A stretch of DNA of 64,000 nucleotides from Boothiomyces macroporosus (GCA_027604185.1 JADGKB010000045.1:1-64000); one strand, 5' to 3'; positions 10,666 through 22,974 are shown, counted from the first letter of the stretch. The notes: generated by a model not told the origin, from the letters alone. A program made the numbers and translations.

Positions 10666-13600
10666 TTATTTCATTCCTTTAAACCTTTTTAATTTATGAA
10701 CATAATGCGGTTTGATATCTTGCGCTACTTCTGGCCATTCTAGATCTTGAATGAAATCACTAGTCTTTAGTTGAAGGAGTTTAGTTGAAAGGATATTGTA
10801 CAAATCTTCATTCCAGAATATAAGATGGATATCTAAATCGACCAGCTTTAAATGCTCTTTTCCGTTGATTATCGTTGAAGGTAAATATGTCTTGTCCAAA
10901 GTAGTAGACATGGACTGGAATAGCCTAGAAGAGAGCACACTGGTTTCAAGAAAAGACTTTTCTTGTGTAGTTGCTACTCTAGTCGATAACAATGGAAACT
11001 TTTCCAGCAATTGTCGTCCAGACTTTAGACCAAATAAAATTGCCAATTGCAAATCTATGAATACCTTGGAATGCAGAGGTTTCGGCACAGTTCCCCAGCT
11101 CCCACTTGGAGGATTGTAATAGGTACCTGATTGAGTTTTGTGGTATGCACACAAAGGAAGACAATACTTTACGTTCGGTTCAACTTTAGTACCAATGTTG
11201 GTAGGTTTAGACTCATTCTTGACTACTGCTTTTACTTTTTCAGGAATATTCTTTGATGCAAGAGTGGTATTTTCAATATTTTCTATTGATTTCTTGATAT
11301 TTGACGAATCAATTTGACTTTCGATTTTCTTCTCCACAGTCTGCTTATTTGCCAAGATCTCCGTCTCTTTACTCGATATTTCTGTTCCTTGCAACTTTTC
11401 TTTGAATTTCAAAGATGGTGGTGTTTTGCTGCTCTCTTTAATGGTTGGGACTTTTGTGGTGTTCAGAATAGAATGGGAGCCTGCGTCTGGATTATTGCTG
11501 GGCTGTACTTGGACTGGCACATGTTTCTCTATAGTAGAAGTTTGATTCGGTTTAGAAGATGGATGCTCCTGGGTATTGACTTTCAGCTCTGAAATTGTAG
11601 TGGCTGCTTCCACTGGCAGTGCAGGCTCCTTTTTCGAGTCTTCTTCACCTGCTTTTTGATAACCTGAAATTGTGAATCTTTTCTTTTTTCTGGATATTTT
11701 GACTTCTTCATCCTTCTTTTCAACAGGGGTCATTTCTGATGTATTCATAGACGATATAGAATTTTGGGATACCAATTTTGGTTTGTGTTTCATTACTGGC
11801 GTTTTCTCTAGTTTTTCAGGCTTGTTTTTGTCAGATATCTGTGCCTTCTTCTCTGAATGGGGTTTAGTGCTTGCAACTGTGTCCGTATTCCGTTCTTTTT
11901 CTTTGTCAATTATGGGACTACCTTTGTGTTTTTCTTTTTTCATGGGTGTGGAATGTTGTTTTCCCAAATCCCTATAATCAACTAAATAGTACTTTTTGGG
12001 CTTCTTTGAATCCTCATTAACTTCAAAGTTTTGTGATCTTTTTTTGGGAATTTCTGAACTTTTATACATGCTTTCGGGATCAACACTGGAGTGGCGGACT
12101 CTTCCACCATGCGAACTTTCCACGGTTGGTAAATGCTTTGGTTCCGATATCGCTGGTGACCGTCTACTATGACTTCTATCATGTGAATCTGTACTTTCTC
12201 TTTTTGATTCTGAATATCTTCCAACTTCAGGGGTATCACTTTGCTTTGCAATTGTTTTCCATAATGCTTTGAATTTCTTTTCCTCTCTAGAGGATTCAAA
12301 CGGTCCTGCCGTATTGTCTAAACCTCCCCATGCAAATGAACTGGTTTGTTTAGGGGTTTCTTTTACTTTTTCTTTCTCCAACTTCTTTTTGGTGACCTTT
12401 GGAGTTCTTGCTGAATGATCGCATGGGGATAATAGTCGAGGATAATACTGCGGAGTTTTCAGTGGCTGCCAGTGCTCGAGTGGTTTCTTCAAAAGATCTA
12501 TAATCTTTTCAGTATTTTTATCAGGAACAAGATCAACAGGAAGTTTTCCATCATTGTTTTTACGGAAAGTTTCAGCGCCATATGACAAAAGTATAGAGAC
12601 ACATTCGTCATGGCCGTTTGCCACGGCGTCATGTAGTGGTGTTTCGTTGTTCAATCCTAATGGATCGACATCAGCTCCATACTTCAACAGCAATTCAACA
12701 ACTTCTGCATGACCATTTAGTGCAGCATTATGCAAGGGTGTCCAATTCGATAAATCTACAGCAGTAATATCCGCGCCATACATCAGTAGCTTGGACACTT
12801 CTTCTGTATTACCTTCTTCAGACGCTTTATGGAGTAGAGTCTGTCCAGAATTATCTCTTTCAACAACTCTAGCCATCATCTCCTTCCATTCGTTTAACAG
12901 GTTTACAATTTTGTCTGCCTCCACTATTTTTGATCGTCCATGCTTTGATTCGCTCTCCTGAAATAAGATTAATTTTACCTCGTCATCTCTAGCCTCTTGC
13001 GCTTTTTCGATCGCAAATTCTACACATGTTTGACCTTTATCATTAGGTATATTTATAGATGCGCCATGCTTTAATAGTATTTCAACCACTTCGTAATGCC
13101 CATTTCCAACAGCATCATGTAATGGGGTATCGCCTTCATCGCCTGGGGCATCTACATCAGCATCAAAAGAAAGCATTAACGAAACTATATTAGCATGCCC
13201 TTCCAAGCAAGCTTCGTGCAAAGGGGTCCAACCGGCGTAGTCTGCAATTCTTAGCGAAGCCCCTGCTTTCAATAACGCTTCCGAAGTTGAATAATCGCCT
13301 CTTGAGGCATATTTGAATATTAACGTGCGTCCAGATCTATCTTGACAGTTTACTGCTGAAAACGGCACAGGTCTTTTCCTATCAGGAAGAACTATTCCTT
13401 CTTCAGTTTCCACTGGAGTGTTCGTTCCAGATTCAGTGTTCACAGAGTCTCTCCTGGATTTGCTTACTATTGATTAATCCGTTCAGAGTAGATCACTATT
13501 TCAACTTACCTTTTTCATCTTTCTGACGACTTTTTTTGTTGTTTTCAAAGGAAGATTTGCTGGAATCAGAGCCTTTCACTCTTGTGAGTTTTAAATATTG

Positions 13601-13855
13601 ATCCACTTGAGCTTGTTCCCACGCTTTACGCTGCTTTTCTTTTCTATATTTGACGTCCGTATCGATTATTTCTGATTCGCTGGACTCTAAGAGTGAGAAA
13701 CTAGGGAACCTGAGTCTTCCGTCAAGTGGGCGTCTTCAAGTTCAACAACGTCTGTTAATGGACTGCTGGTGACCGTTCCTTTTACGGGGGATTCGATTGC
13801 TTGATTACTATCTGGAGTATGCTAATTATCAAAGTGCTATTACTGATTTTTCCAT
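10666..13855 (-). CDS. HOS4-like ankyrin-repeat protein (candidate Set3 complex subunit)
   Basis: Exons are 13844-13855 (only four codons), 13710-13821, 13510-13686 and 10666-13466; introns are 22, 23 and 43 nt, giving 1033 residues. Ankyrin repeats span roughly residues 145-430, with repeated G-WTPLHEACLEGH and TPLHDAVGNGH signatures. A long Ser/Lys-rich disordered region follows. The last 170 residues form a folded-looking domain ending with many hydrophobic and aromatic residues. N-terminal disorder, ankyrins, a basic linker and a conserved C-terminal domain match fungal Hos4, part of the Set3 deacetylase complex. The animal ANKRD11/12 proteins are an alternative comparison. The ATG is 26 bp from the divergent acyltransferase-like gene. 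Confidence 0.7.
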
Positions 13856-13881
13856 AACAGCCAAACTTGTGAATTGAAAAA

Positions 13882-15666
13882 ATGAAAAAAATTCAGGCAA
13901 TTTTCAAGTCCCATATAGGACCAATTCAAGCACAACCAATGATATATATGGCTCTTGCAGGCAACCAGCATGTCTGCAAATTATCAATCATAGAGATCTG
14001 GTTGTTTGAAGATGTAATTAGTTTACTCGCGTGGAAACAAGTTCACCATCCCATTCGTACCTCCGTCACAATAGGGCATCTGATTGGTGGAGCGCTCCAA
14101 AAGTTGTCAGCAAATCGCGTAAAAATGAATGAAGCACTACTGCGAGCAAACGCTAAAATAGGAAAACCGCTAAACGTAGGCGTTCTCTCCATTGATATTC
14201 CAGCAGTTTCACGCTTGAAGGACAGTATCTTTCTAAATGCTCTGCAAAAGACAGTTGTTGACAAACCTCATCTGGTATTTGGAAATGAATCGAAAGTTTT
14301 AACGGCAAAGAAATTGTCGGATGTAGACTTGGAATGCGTTATTCAAGATGCCCCGAAAGTATTTTCTATGGAAGTCTTGGCGAATGAGGAAATGAATTCT
14401 AAAATTAAGTCTACCTTAGGCTGGAAAATTAGGGTAGTACAGGGTAAAATGTGGATAAAGGAAAGCGTTAGAGTAGTATCACTTTATTTGTGTTTGACAT
14501 CCGAGTTTCATGTACTAGATGGATATAGTACATCTATTGTCCTGAAGCAATATGTGTCCAATATGATTGACATTATAAATGGAAAGTTGAGCACAAGCTG
14601 TTTTGAAAACCTTCATGATATTATAGTCACACCAGCTCCAATTGAAAAGAATATCGACACACATTTCAGCGCTAAATATCTACTCTTTTCTATTTGGTTG
14701 GCATACCAGCATTTTCGAAAATCCGCAAAGACAGTGTTTTATGGTCGACCAAGAAAGGATATAGCAAAATTGGAGCACTACGAACTTGATCAAATGAAGA
14801 CAGAATCTAGATTTATCGCACTAACACCCAAAGAACTTTATGCAATCCAAGAAGAAATCAAAAATACAAATTTGACCACAACATCCTACTTGATTGCTGC
14901 ACTGCTCACGTCTTATCGCGGAATGATGGATGCAATCACGAAAAAACCTGCTGGAATCAAGAACCAATCCGTTTTTAGTTCAGTTTTTAAAATAGTTCCC
15001 ATCGCATTCATGATTGCTTTGTGCTCTGAATTTGGAGTGGAATCTACTGCTTGGTTTACATGTTTGCTGATTATGATGGTATTTTTCTACTTTCCCAAGC
15101 TTTTAAAAGAGCCACGGATACCAAACTATCAGAATTTCACGGTGGTTCTTGATAGGCGGATAGCTGAAGGAGCTGCAAGTAACACTTTAGGCAACTACTC
15201 GACGGTATTTTCATATTTCATGCACAAACATACCAAGAGGAGTTACTTTTGGGATAAGGTATCGTCAATGAAGAAATTTCTTTCCAACTGCAAGAAATCT
15301 ATTGTCTGTTACGAAGGAATATTGAAGACCATACCTAATTGGATAGTAGATGAATATATCCACAGAGCACCTCCAAACTACCACAGAGATTACTCTTTCA
15401 TGCTATCTTACTTGGGAAAAGAAGATTGGGGCGAGCTCCCAGTTAATGACTACTTTTTTGGAACGAATTCGATCTGGACAGGCAACAGGCATGTAATGCA
15501 ACTATCCGCGTGCAGATTTGAAAACAGAATGAATATTTTGATTACGTATCCATCCAAATTAGTGGAAAGGTATCAAGTTGACATTTTCGTAGACTCTCTC
15601 AGACAGGTTATCAACAACAGTATCTATGATCAAAAAATAACTGTCGAGAACACTTTGAATCCGTAA
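13882..15666 (+). CDS. Condensation/alcohol-acetyltransferase-fold protein with degenerate active site
   Basis: Single exon, 594 residues. The overall layout is that of the CoA-dependent acyltransferase superfamily (AATase, wax-ester synthase, condensation domains): an early WKQVHHPI segment, a mid-protein DG motif and a late LGNYS segment. The expected HHxxxDG catalytic motif reads EFHVLDG at about 14500-14520, so both histidines are replaced. A hydrophobic hairpin (about residues 370-412) suggests membrane attachment. It may be an inactive relative or use another mechanism. Annotation to superfamily level is tentative; no substrate can be named. Confidence 0.5.
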   Translation: MKKIQAIFKSHIGPIQAQPMIYMALAGNQHVCKLSIIEIWLFEDVISLLAWKQVHHPIRTSVTIGHLIGGALQKLSANRVKMNEALLRANAKIGKPLNVGVLSIDIPAVSRLKDSIFLNALQKTVVDKPHLVFGNESKVLTAKKLSDVDLECVIQDAPKVFSMEVLANEEMNSKIKSTLGWKIRVVQGKMWIKESVRVVSLYLCLTSEFHVLDGYSTSIVLKQYVSNMIDIINGKLSTSCFENLHDIIVTPAPIEKNIDTHFSAKYLLFSIWLAYQHFRKSAKTVFYGRPRKDIAKLEHYELDQMKTESRFIALTPKELYAIQEEIKNTNLTTTSYLIAALLTSYRGMMDAITKKPAGIKNQSVFSSVFKIVPIAFMIALCSEFGVESTAWFTCLLIMMVFFYFPKLLKEPRIPNYQNFTVVLDRRIAEGAASNTLGNYSTVFSYFMHKHTKRSYFWDKVSSMKKFLSNCKKSIVCYEGILKTIPNWIVDEYIHRAPPNYHRDYSFMLSYLGKEDWGELPVNDYFFGTNSIWTGNRHVMQLSACRFENRMNILITYPSKLVERYQVDIFVDSLRQVINNSIYDQKITVENTLNP

Positions 15667-16102
15667 ACTTAATAAAGTTTCATTTAGTTGTGTGAATCAT
15701 AGTCTGTGTGGTGATCAGTTTCGGACATCATGTCTGTAAATCTTTCCAGCCAAAGTCGCCCTCCAGGTTAAACAGTATTTCTCAGACAGTACTTAAATTC
15801 CAATTAATCAGTCGTAGTGTACAAGAAAGTGGATGCGTACACTTTTTGACCATTCGGCGGGTCCGAAAATGCAATGATAAATAACCCGCACTACACTGCA
15901 TGGCACGCCTAATGGGTAAAGAGCACTGCAGTGGTGTTGATTTGCTCATCAGCTGGTTTCACAATGTGAAACTTTAGATACATTGAAAAATCAGGCCATC
16001 GCAACGCCAAAAAGGAAAACTTAGTGGGATTGTGAATTATTCGAATAATGTAGATGCTGAAAATATGCTAAAGCAAGAACTGTTGCATTCAAAATCGTCA
16101 AT
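15667..16102. other. Intergenic region upstream of MED15
   Basis: This is 436 bp with no recognisable gene, tRNA or repeat. It contains GGGTCCGAAAATG at about 15863, similar to the CCGAAA elements elsewhere, but far from any start codon. Confidence 0.4.
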
Positions 16103-19100
16103 ATGACCATGGATTTCAGAAGTGGCTGTCAACTACTGTGGCGTCGAAAACCAACTCTGGTTTCCTCTTTCCTACGTTATTGCAAAATGGATTCCGATAG
16201 TGGAAACCAATTTCCAGCAGGAAATCAATCGTTTCAACAAGCGTTTCAACAGTTCCCTAACCAGCAATTCACAAACAATCCAATGATGCTATCGCAAGTA
16301 CAGTCGTTTCCCCAGCAACCTCACAATATGATGGGTCAGTTTGTACAGCAGCAACCAATGATACAAATAAATCCGCAATCAGACCAAATGGTCCAATTGC
16401 AACAGAATGGAATGCCGTTTAACGGAGTTTCTCAATTCAGTCCTCAAATGATGCCGAATCAAGCACAGCTCTCTGGTCAAAACACCCAATTTAGACCGGC
16501 AGGAAGTGACTGGAGAACAAATTTGAGCGCTACCGATAGACATCATGTAATTGGGCAACTGTAAAATTATTGTTAATTCCAGGGGCAGAGCGGTTCAGCA
16601 GGCACTTCCTCCTACCTATCACACTCCTGAAAGAGTGGATAATTTGGCGAGAAGCGTGGAACAGCATATCTATGAGACTGCGGATTCGAGGGTAAGTCAT
16701 TAAATTCTTTGGAATTTTAGAAAGAGCTGAACTAATAATAGGCAAATTACTTGTCCAAGATCAAAGAACAGTTGACTAATATTCAAAGAAAGGGTAAACT
16801 GCCTGCTAACGCTAGTGGCTCTTCAGATTCGTGGTGGGCAATTTCCTGACCCATCGATGCAAGGGTTGCAACCTGGTTCTCCAGCAGTTGGAAACCAACC
16901 TAACTTGGTAAGCGGAAGTCCAAATGTACAGCAAAACTCTCCAAACTTCCTTATGCAAGGTGGAAATCAAGCAAGTCATAACCAGCCTCAAGCAAAATCC
17001 AAACTCTCAAACGAAGCATCTGCCGATATACATCAAAACAGCAATATGAATAGCAACGCAGACTCTTTGTTTGGTCAGAATTCATTTGGATTTGAGCTGG
17101 ATATGATGAGTAATGAAAATTCACAATCCTCCGCAAATTCAATGAACATTAATCCCACTCAAGCCCAGTCAAACACTCCTTCATTCACTCAAAGCAATTT
17201 AAAGCAAAGTGTGCAACCGCAAACTCCTGCTCAGACTCCACCAAGCCAGCCAACCTCACCTACTAAAGCAATTAACTCTAGTGCTGCAAATAACCAAATT
17301 GCCAAATCTGAGCAAAATACCAAAAATGCCGACGGAAATAATAATACCGAAAATGCAGAAGGCAATACTGGTCAACAACATGAAGTGCCTACTGTGATCG
17401 GAGGTATTTTTTGACTTACACCAGGTATGAAAGTTACTCTATTGAATTTGACTGAGGCGGAAAAACACTCTGTATCAGCAAAGGTATGTTAGCAGCTAAC
17501 GTAGATGGAGCAAATTCGCCCAACATACATGAGAATTGATGGGTTAATCTCAACCCTACTAAAGCAAGGTGGAGAGAAAGAATTTGACAAAGTGAGAAAG
17601 TTAACTGGGATGGTACTGGGTTGTTTAATATTAGAAACAAATGCTGGGTGCACAGTTGGAAGTGCTGCATCAAGATATATTTTTCATCCGTCCAGATACG
17701 CTTCAAGCATTGCTTCCTTCTCTGCAACAATACTTTCATTATGCCGAGTTATTAGTTAGCAGAACTGGTGGACAAAATGCAAACCTTCAAGGAAATGCAG
17801 CAAACCCAAGACCAGCGAATCCTAATGCTAACTTTGCAGCAATGAACAACATGCAAATGCCAGGGATGGGAAGCCCTGTGGTGAATAGTTCCATAATGGG
17901 CCAACCTGGAATGGCTGCACAAAGCAGATCTCCGATGGTTGCTCAAAATCAAATGAACCAAATGATGGGATCCCCAAATGTAAGACCTGGAATGATGGTT
18001 TCCCCACAAGTGAGACCAAATATTCCTCCTGGACAGGGAAGAGGTATGGTTAATCAGCAAGCCATGACTGCCACCAGAATGCAACAGATACAACTGCTTC
18101 ATGCTAAAAACCAGCAGCTTTCACAACAGCTGGTTCAAATCCAGCAACTAATGCAAAGCCAAGGAATTGCCCATGAACAGATGCAAAGTTTGAATCAAAA
18201 ACAACAAGAATGTTTAAGACAACAACAATCCATTCAGCAGCAGCTTATGACCTTGAACAGCAGTCCAATGCCCAATCCAAACTTCAATCGAGCACCAATG
18301 AGGCCACTAAGGCCAGATGCAAGTGGAAATATGTCTCCAGAAATGAGAGTCCCAATGCAACCTGGCCAAAATAGGATGGGCCCACAAATGAACCAAATGT
18401 ATCAAACCCAAATGATGGGAATGAATCCACAAATGATGAACATGCAAAACCCACAATTTAATCAATTCCAGGCGCGACCTCAAAATATGGGTATGGTAAT
18501 GCAACAGCAAGCAATGCAGATGCAACTTCAACAAAATCCTCAAATGGCAGACCAGCAAGGGATGTTTATGCAGCAACAAGTTGGACAAGGCTCCCCACAG
18601 TTGCCAAAAAGCAGTTTACCTAATCAAGGCAAGACTTCTCCTGTGGTCACACAAAATACTGCTGCTGCAAATAAGAGTACAAAGGTAAAGAAAGAACAGA
18701 CCCCTAAAATTTCTCCAAACACACCCAAAATTTCTACTCCCAACATGCCACAAGGTATCCCTCCTCAAAATATTCAAGGAAATATGAATGAAATTCATGG
18801 TATGTCGCAGTCCTCCCAACTCCAAGGAATGCAACAAAACCAAATGCAGGGAATGCAGCAAAATATGATGCAGCAACCAGGTGCTCTTCAATCTATGCAG
18901 GGGCAAGGGTTGCAAACAGGTATGAACGGGATGCCAGGTTCTCAGGCTATGCAAGCAGCCACAAACTTGCAACAGCAAGTGATGATGAACAAGATGCAAA
19001 ACCAAAGCGGAAGTCCAATGAACCAGCCTGCGGCCATGATGCAAATGCGTCCAGGAATGCCTGCTAACATGACTCCAATGCAGCAGCAAGCAATGGCTCA

Positions 19101-19932
19101 AATGGCTCAGCGTACGCAAATGAACAATGCTCAGAGAAATCAGTTTAACAGTATGCCAAATCAAGCGCAACAAAACTTACAAATGAGTGCTCAAAACCCA
19201 TCTTTCCAGCAAAATCAGCCAGGATTCCCTCCACGAATGCAACAGGCTGACGCGAGGTCTCCTCCATCCAATCAGTTTAATTTACCGTTGAACGCTAGCA
19301 ATCCTCGTCCTCCGGCACCAACTCCTGCTCCTGCGGCTACTCAACCTGCATCTACCGATGATTGGTTTAACGATTTTCCTGCGATGCCGGAAACTATAAA
19401 GAAAGAGGAGCCTACCGAAAATGGTAATTATTTGTTTATTTTAGGTGATTTTGATCAAGATTTCTTTAATTTTGACTACGTTCCACCATCTTCTCAAAAG
19501 TCACTGAAATTGGAAACGGAAAATTTGGATGAATTGCTAGAGTCGCATGTAAATGAAACCTCAAACTCTAACAAACGTCAAAGAGATGATTTTGATGATT
19601 TCTTCCAGGACAGCGAGAAGAAACCGAAATTTCACTCTTCTTTAGAATCTGAACTCAAATCTATTTCCTCTGAGCACAACTTGACATATACACTAAACAA
19701 TACCCCAAATGACACAGCAAGCATCAAATTTACATTCAAGAATACGGCATTCCAAATTACTGTAAAGAGCAAATCTGTTTACGAGAAAGGGTCTGGCAAA
19801 GGATTGATTTCTTTCTCTACCGCTCAAAGTCCCGATAATTTGTCGAAAATTGTATCTGAATATGTATCCCCATCTTCGACTAAGCGTGTGTCTGATATTG
19901 TGCAAGTAATCGTTTCAGCTTTGGAAAATTGA
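16103..19932 (+). CDS. MED15: Mediator subunit MED15/Gal11-like
   Basis: Exons are 16103-16560, 16583-16691, 16742-16793, 16816-17403, 17425-17483, 17505-17612 and 17635-19932 (introns 22, 50, 22, 21, 21, 22 nt), giving 1223 residues. The KIX domain (about residues 135-215) is built from four exons: DWRTNLSATDRHHVIGQL, then RAVQQALPPTYHTPERVDN, then SRANYLSKIKEQLTNIQRK. Very Gln/Met/Asn-rich stretches follow, with a conserved C-terminal domain. MED15 is the Mediator tail subunit that binds activators. The first 28 codons are unlike the Gln-rich rest, so the ATG at 16187 may be the true start. A further stop-free 21-nt GT-AG segment (19424-19444) is probably an in-frame intron, which would give 1216 residues. 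Confidence 0.85.
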
Positions 19933-20028
19933 TTTATGTTTTAAAATACGTTAGTTTTACTTAAGAATAAACCTTTAAATTGTAAATTCGGCGTTCTGAA
20001 AGTCTCAAAGGAAAGTTGCCGAATTGGA

Positions 20029-20366
20029 ATGCAGATAGACATCCAAGTTGAGGGGCTCTCTGCGAAAGGACATTCTTTACAGCGGACAAGAAATACCAAT
20101 TCAGCTCAAAGAGGAAGTTACTGGGATTCCGACAAAATTGATTCAATTGCTAGTAGAATTATTCAATTTGGGATTAAAGGAGACTTGAAAATTCCAAAGC
20201 TAATGTTGATTGTAAGCTAAATTGACAGCAGAAGAATGCAATAGAGCAGCAAGCTGCGCTTCTCAGGAACGATGTTTATTTTATTGGCCTTGAAACGGCG
20301 GATATTCTTTTAGAATCCTTCAGGCAGTACGAAGCGTATGCAGATATTCTATCAACTTTTGAATGA
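20029..20366 (+). CDS. Small conserved-looking hypothetical protein
   Basis: Exons 20029-20211 and 20232-20366 joined by a 20-nt intron, 105 residues. I do not recognise the family. The N-terminal half is Ser/Asn/Arg-rich; the C-terminal half is a hydrophobic and acidic helix (NDVYFIGLETADILLESFRQ). Support is a canonical short intron that links two open frames and a tail-to-tail position 11 bp from the next gene, both typical of real genes here. Alternative acceptors three bases apart change only one codon. Confidence 0.5.
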
Positions 20367-20377
20367 AATTTATTAAA

Positions 20378-20632
20378 TTACACTGGAGGATTTAACCCCA
20401 ACTCCTCATTAGATTTCCTCCATTTTTCCTTTCGCTCTTTTCCCTTTGCCATATTATCTTTGATTTTTAGCTGGACTTGTCTCTCCATGCACCTCTCATA
20501 ATTCCTTTGCAAATCCTCGCACTTTGAAAATAACTTTTCCATAAAGGTCCTTGATGAAATGCAAGTAGTTAGGAACTGCTTTTCAACTGCGCAGCCAATA
20601 GTTAGTTACAAATTACCTTCGCCAAACCCCAT
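20378..20632 (-). CDS. Small CX9C protein, CMC2-like (tentative)
   Basis: Exons 20617-20632 and 20378-20586 with a 30-nt intron, 74 residues. It carries one CX9C pair (KCEDLQRNYERC) followed by a long basic helix (KAKGKERKEKWR-type) and ends LGLNPPV. One clean CX9C plus another upstream Cys and a Lys/Arg-rich tail recalls CMC2-family cytochrome oxidase assembly factors of the intermembrane space. The usual first CX9C is incomplete, so the assignment is weak. The ATG is 26 bp from the divergent ROGDI gene. Confidence 0.5.
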
Positions 20633-20658
20633 TGTTGAATTTTTGAATTTCAAAAAAA

Positions 20659-21451
20659 ATGACAATCGCAAATTGGTTTGAAGGAACAGTAGAGTCCTTT
20701 ATTGCTGAACTGCAAATTACAGTCAAAACAACTCTGGAATTAACTACGAATTCGAGACCATGTACGATTGCGGTTTCCTCTGTAAAGTACTTTTGCAGTA
20801 ATGTAGCTCCAACAAGCTTAAAGGATTCTTGACTCTTGTAAATACGATGATTGTCAAGGGAGAACTAACAATCAAATCACCGGCTTATAATCGTGGACAT
20901 TCTACTACAGTCAAAGTAGATCCAAATACATCAATAGATCTCGTTCAATTAAAAACAGTCCATAATTGCCTATCGATGGCATTCGTGTTAGTCAAGAGGT
21001 TGGATTCTCGATCAGTTCAAGCAATGGTAGATATTCTTTCCCATTTGACTGGACTTGTCCAGCAAGCAATTACAGCAATATCTGCTCCAAATACGGACCT
21101 AATGTTTCCCAAAGTACACCATCCAATAGTAAAAAACATTTCACCTAGTTTCTGGATTCGCCTTCTGACTGCGCAATAGATTTTGTTATTCAAGATACAA
21201 ATATGATTACCAGTGTGAATTGTCTGGCAAACCCAGAGAACGCAATTGAGCAGGCGCTATCTCAGTTGAAAAATAATACTACAGTAAAGTAAGACGCGGT
21301 TAATTATAGGGTAAATGGAAAAGATGTACATATTGTTGATAAATTTACCATTGAATCTCCATTGCCTGTACTTGGTGATTTAAAGACTGGGCTGGGAACG
21401 ATCGAAGCTTTATGTGATGATTTCATCCGTAAATACAATGCAATATACTAG
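20659..21451 (+). CDS. ROGDI/RAV2-like RAVE complex subunit
   Basis: Exons 20659-20786, 20807-21128, 21149-21288 and 21310-21451 (introns 20, 20, 21 nt), 243 residues. The spliced protein contains KLKGFLTLVNTMIVKGELTI and PSDCAIDFVIQDTNMITSVN, which align in order with the LKGYVVLLEGEI and [20 protein letters not shown] regions of the ROGDI leucine-zipper family. Rav2/ROGDI helps the RAVE complex reassemble V1 and Vo sectors of the vacuolar ATPase. Correct phases at all three introns support the model. Size is a little short of human ROGDI (287). Confidence 0.8.
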
Positions 21452-21611
21452 TAGCTTCAAGATTTTTTATTTGAAAATACAAAGCATATGAATCAAGTCA
21501 GATCAACCACGTATGCGCTGTGTAAGGTTGGTAGACTGACTCTTCAATATACTGCTGGAACGATACCAGTGGCTATATATGTAATAGAAGTAGAATGAGT
21601 TCATTTTCTAA

Positions 21612-22505
21612 ATTTTAATTCGCCTTGAACTTTTTCATGCCAGAATCAAAGCACAAAAACTTATTCGACAACTGGAAGAGCTAATCGTTTGGAAAGAAAT
21701 CCTGGATGATACAAGCGAGGATTCTGAATCTAGCGATGACGATTTGTTGGAACTCTATTGTGCGATCGTAGAATCAAGTGCAGTTTACTCAAAAACAGTA
21801 CTCCCAAAGCAAACAGCCTGTCGAAATCGTGTGATGAATTTGGCTGGCAAAAAGTTGAAGCAACCTCCTTCAATGAAAAAGAGCTCATTTGTAAAGCCAA
21901 CTAATCGCCCTGAACCAAAGCAATTGTTTTGCAATGTAGGAAATCTTGGGCAGACTGAAGATCAAACTGATTCTAGAATATATTTAGAAAGCGATCTCCA
22001 AAAAACCTCTACTATACCACGGAATTCACAAACTCTTACGGTTGAATCTCATCTATCGTCTATTTCACCCCTCAATTCACAATTCAGTATCACCTCAAAC
22101 TACTGTACTCCACCACACAAGTCAAAAAATACTATGGATTTGCAAATATTGACTTTTACACCACCTAGTATTGGTCCATCCAGCGCTTTTAGAAAAAAGG
22201 TTTCAATACCCAGATCTCAATTAACATCACCACTAAACAAACGAAAACCAAATCTATTTGAATCACTAGGAAATAAGAAAGGAAAATTTGATATTTTAGA
22301 GGTGCTGTTTGCAATGAAAAGAGAATCGTTCCAAATGAACTATGAAATGAAATGGCGAGACATTGAATTAAGGGAAAAGGAGTTGCAGTTGAAGCAAGCG
22401 CGATTGAAAGAAGAAACCAGGAGTGTGATCATCAGCACTCTGATTAAACAAGAAAGACCTTTTATGGAAATCATAGAACACTGGAATTCGACTACCGGTA
22501 TATAA
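21612..22505 (+). CDS. Hypothetical protein with acidic N-terminus and C-terminal coiled coil (5' end unresolved)
   Basis: The frame is open from 21612 to the stop at 22503-22505, about 297 codons, but has no ATG before the Met near 21834, so a 5' exon is missing from the model. Visible parts are an acidic segment (DDTSEDSESSDDDLLELY), a Ser/Pro/Thr-rich middle with many TP/SP sites (TPPHKSKN, TFTPPSIGPSS), and a C-terminal charged helix (KWRDIELREKELQLKQARLK). The layout suggests a regulatory or cell-cycle phosphoprotein, or a domesticated element, but I recognise no family. Confidence 0.5.
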   Translation: MLIRLELFHARIKAQKLIRQLEELIVWKEILDDTSEDSESSDDDLLELYCAIVESSAVYSKTVLPKQTACRNRVMNLAGKKLKQPPSMKKSSFVKPTNRPEPKQLFCNVGNLGQTEDQTDSRIYLESDLQKTSTIPRNSQTLTVESHLSSISPLNSQFSITSNYCTPPHKSKNTMDLQILTFTPPSIGPSSAFRKKVSIPRSQLTSPLNKRKPNLFESLGNKKGKFDILEVLFAMKRESFQMNYEMKWRDIELREKELQLKQARLKEETRSVIISTLIKQERPFMEIIEHWNSTTGI

Positions 22506-22974
22506 ACTTCATTTATGTTTTTTGCTTTATACATGGTGCAGTCTATCATTCTAGAGATCTGCAGCATTCGCTCTACTTTATTATGAGTTATTGCCTGCAA
22601 TTTGCGACGCGGTTTCATTTACATCCTATTCTTTAGTCCGATAATTGTGTATACAAAACAGCATTTATTTAAGAGTGCACAAATCCTTTTTTGTTTTCAT
22701 TTAATTTTTAGCGACAACCATTAATATATCACCTTTGCTCTTTAAAGCAGAGTGGTTGATTTACCGCTTCCAATCCTTCTAGTATACTATCAAACCCAGT
22801 TCAATGCTGTCTAGTGGACCAAGTGTAATTCACGAGCGCGGCAATTCAAGAATCACAGTCTTGTGAAATTACACGTATTTTTCATAAATTACTGGTACAA
22901 AAACAAAGATTTGATAAACACTTTTGGAAATACTTTACTCACAATGAATTGATAAAAAATTGGTGTTTATTGTG
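22506..22974. other. Intergenic region
   Basis: This is 469 bp between the hypothetical gene and the NCKAP1 3' end. No ORF with family similarity. A GCAGAGTGG...GTTCAA stretch near 22746-22806 loosely recalls tRNA A and B boxes but does not fold into a cloverleaf. Confidence 0.4.

Noticed and set aside
18616..19173. His/Leu-rich minus-strand ORF
   Set aside because: It is the antisense of the Gln/Met-rich MED15 coding sequence.
22741..22812. tRNA-like A-box and B-box pattern
   Set aside because: GCAGAGTGG and GTTCAA are suggestive but no acceptor, D, anticodon and T stems pair into a cloverleaf.
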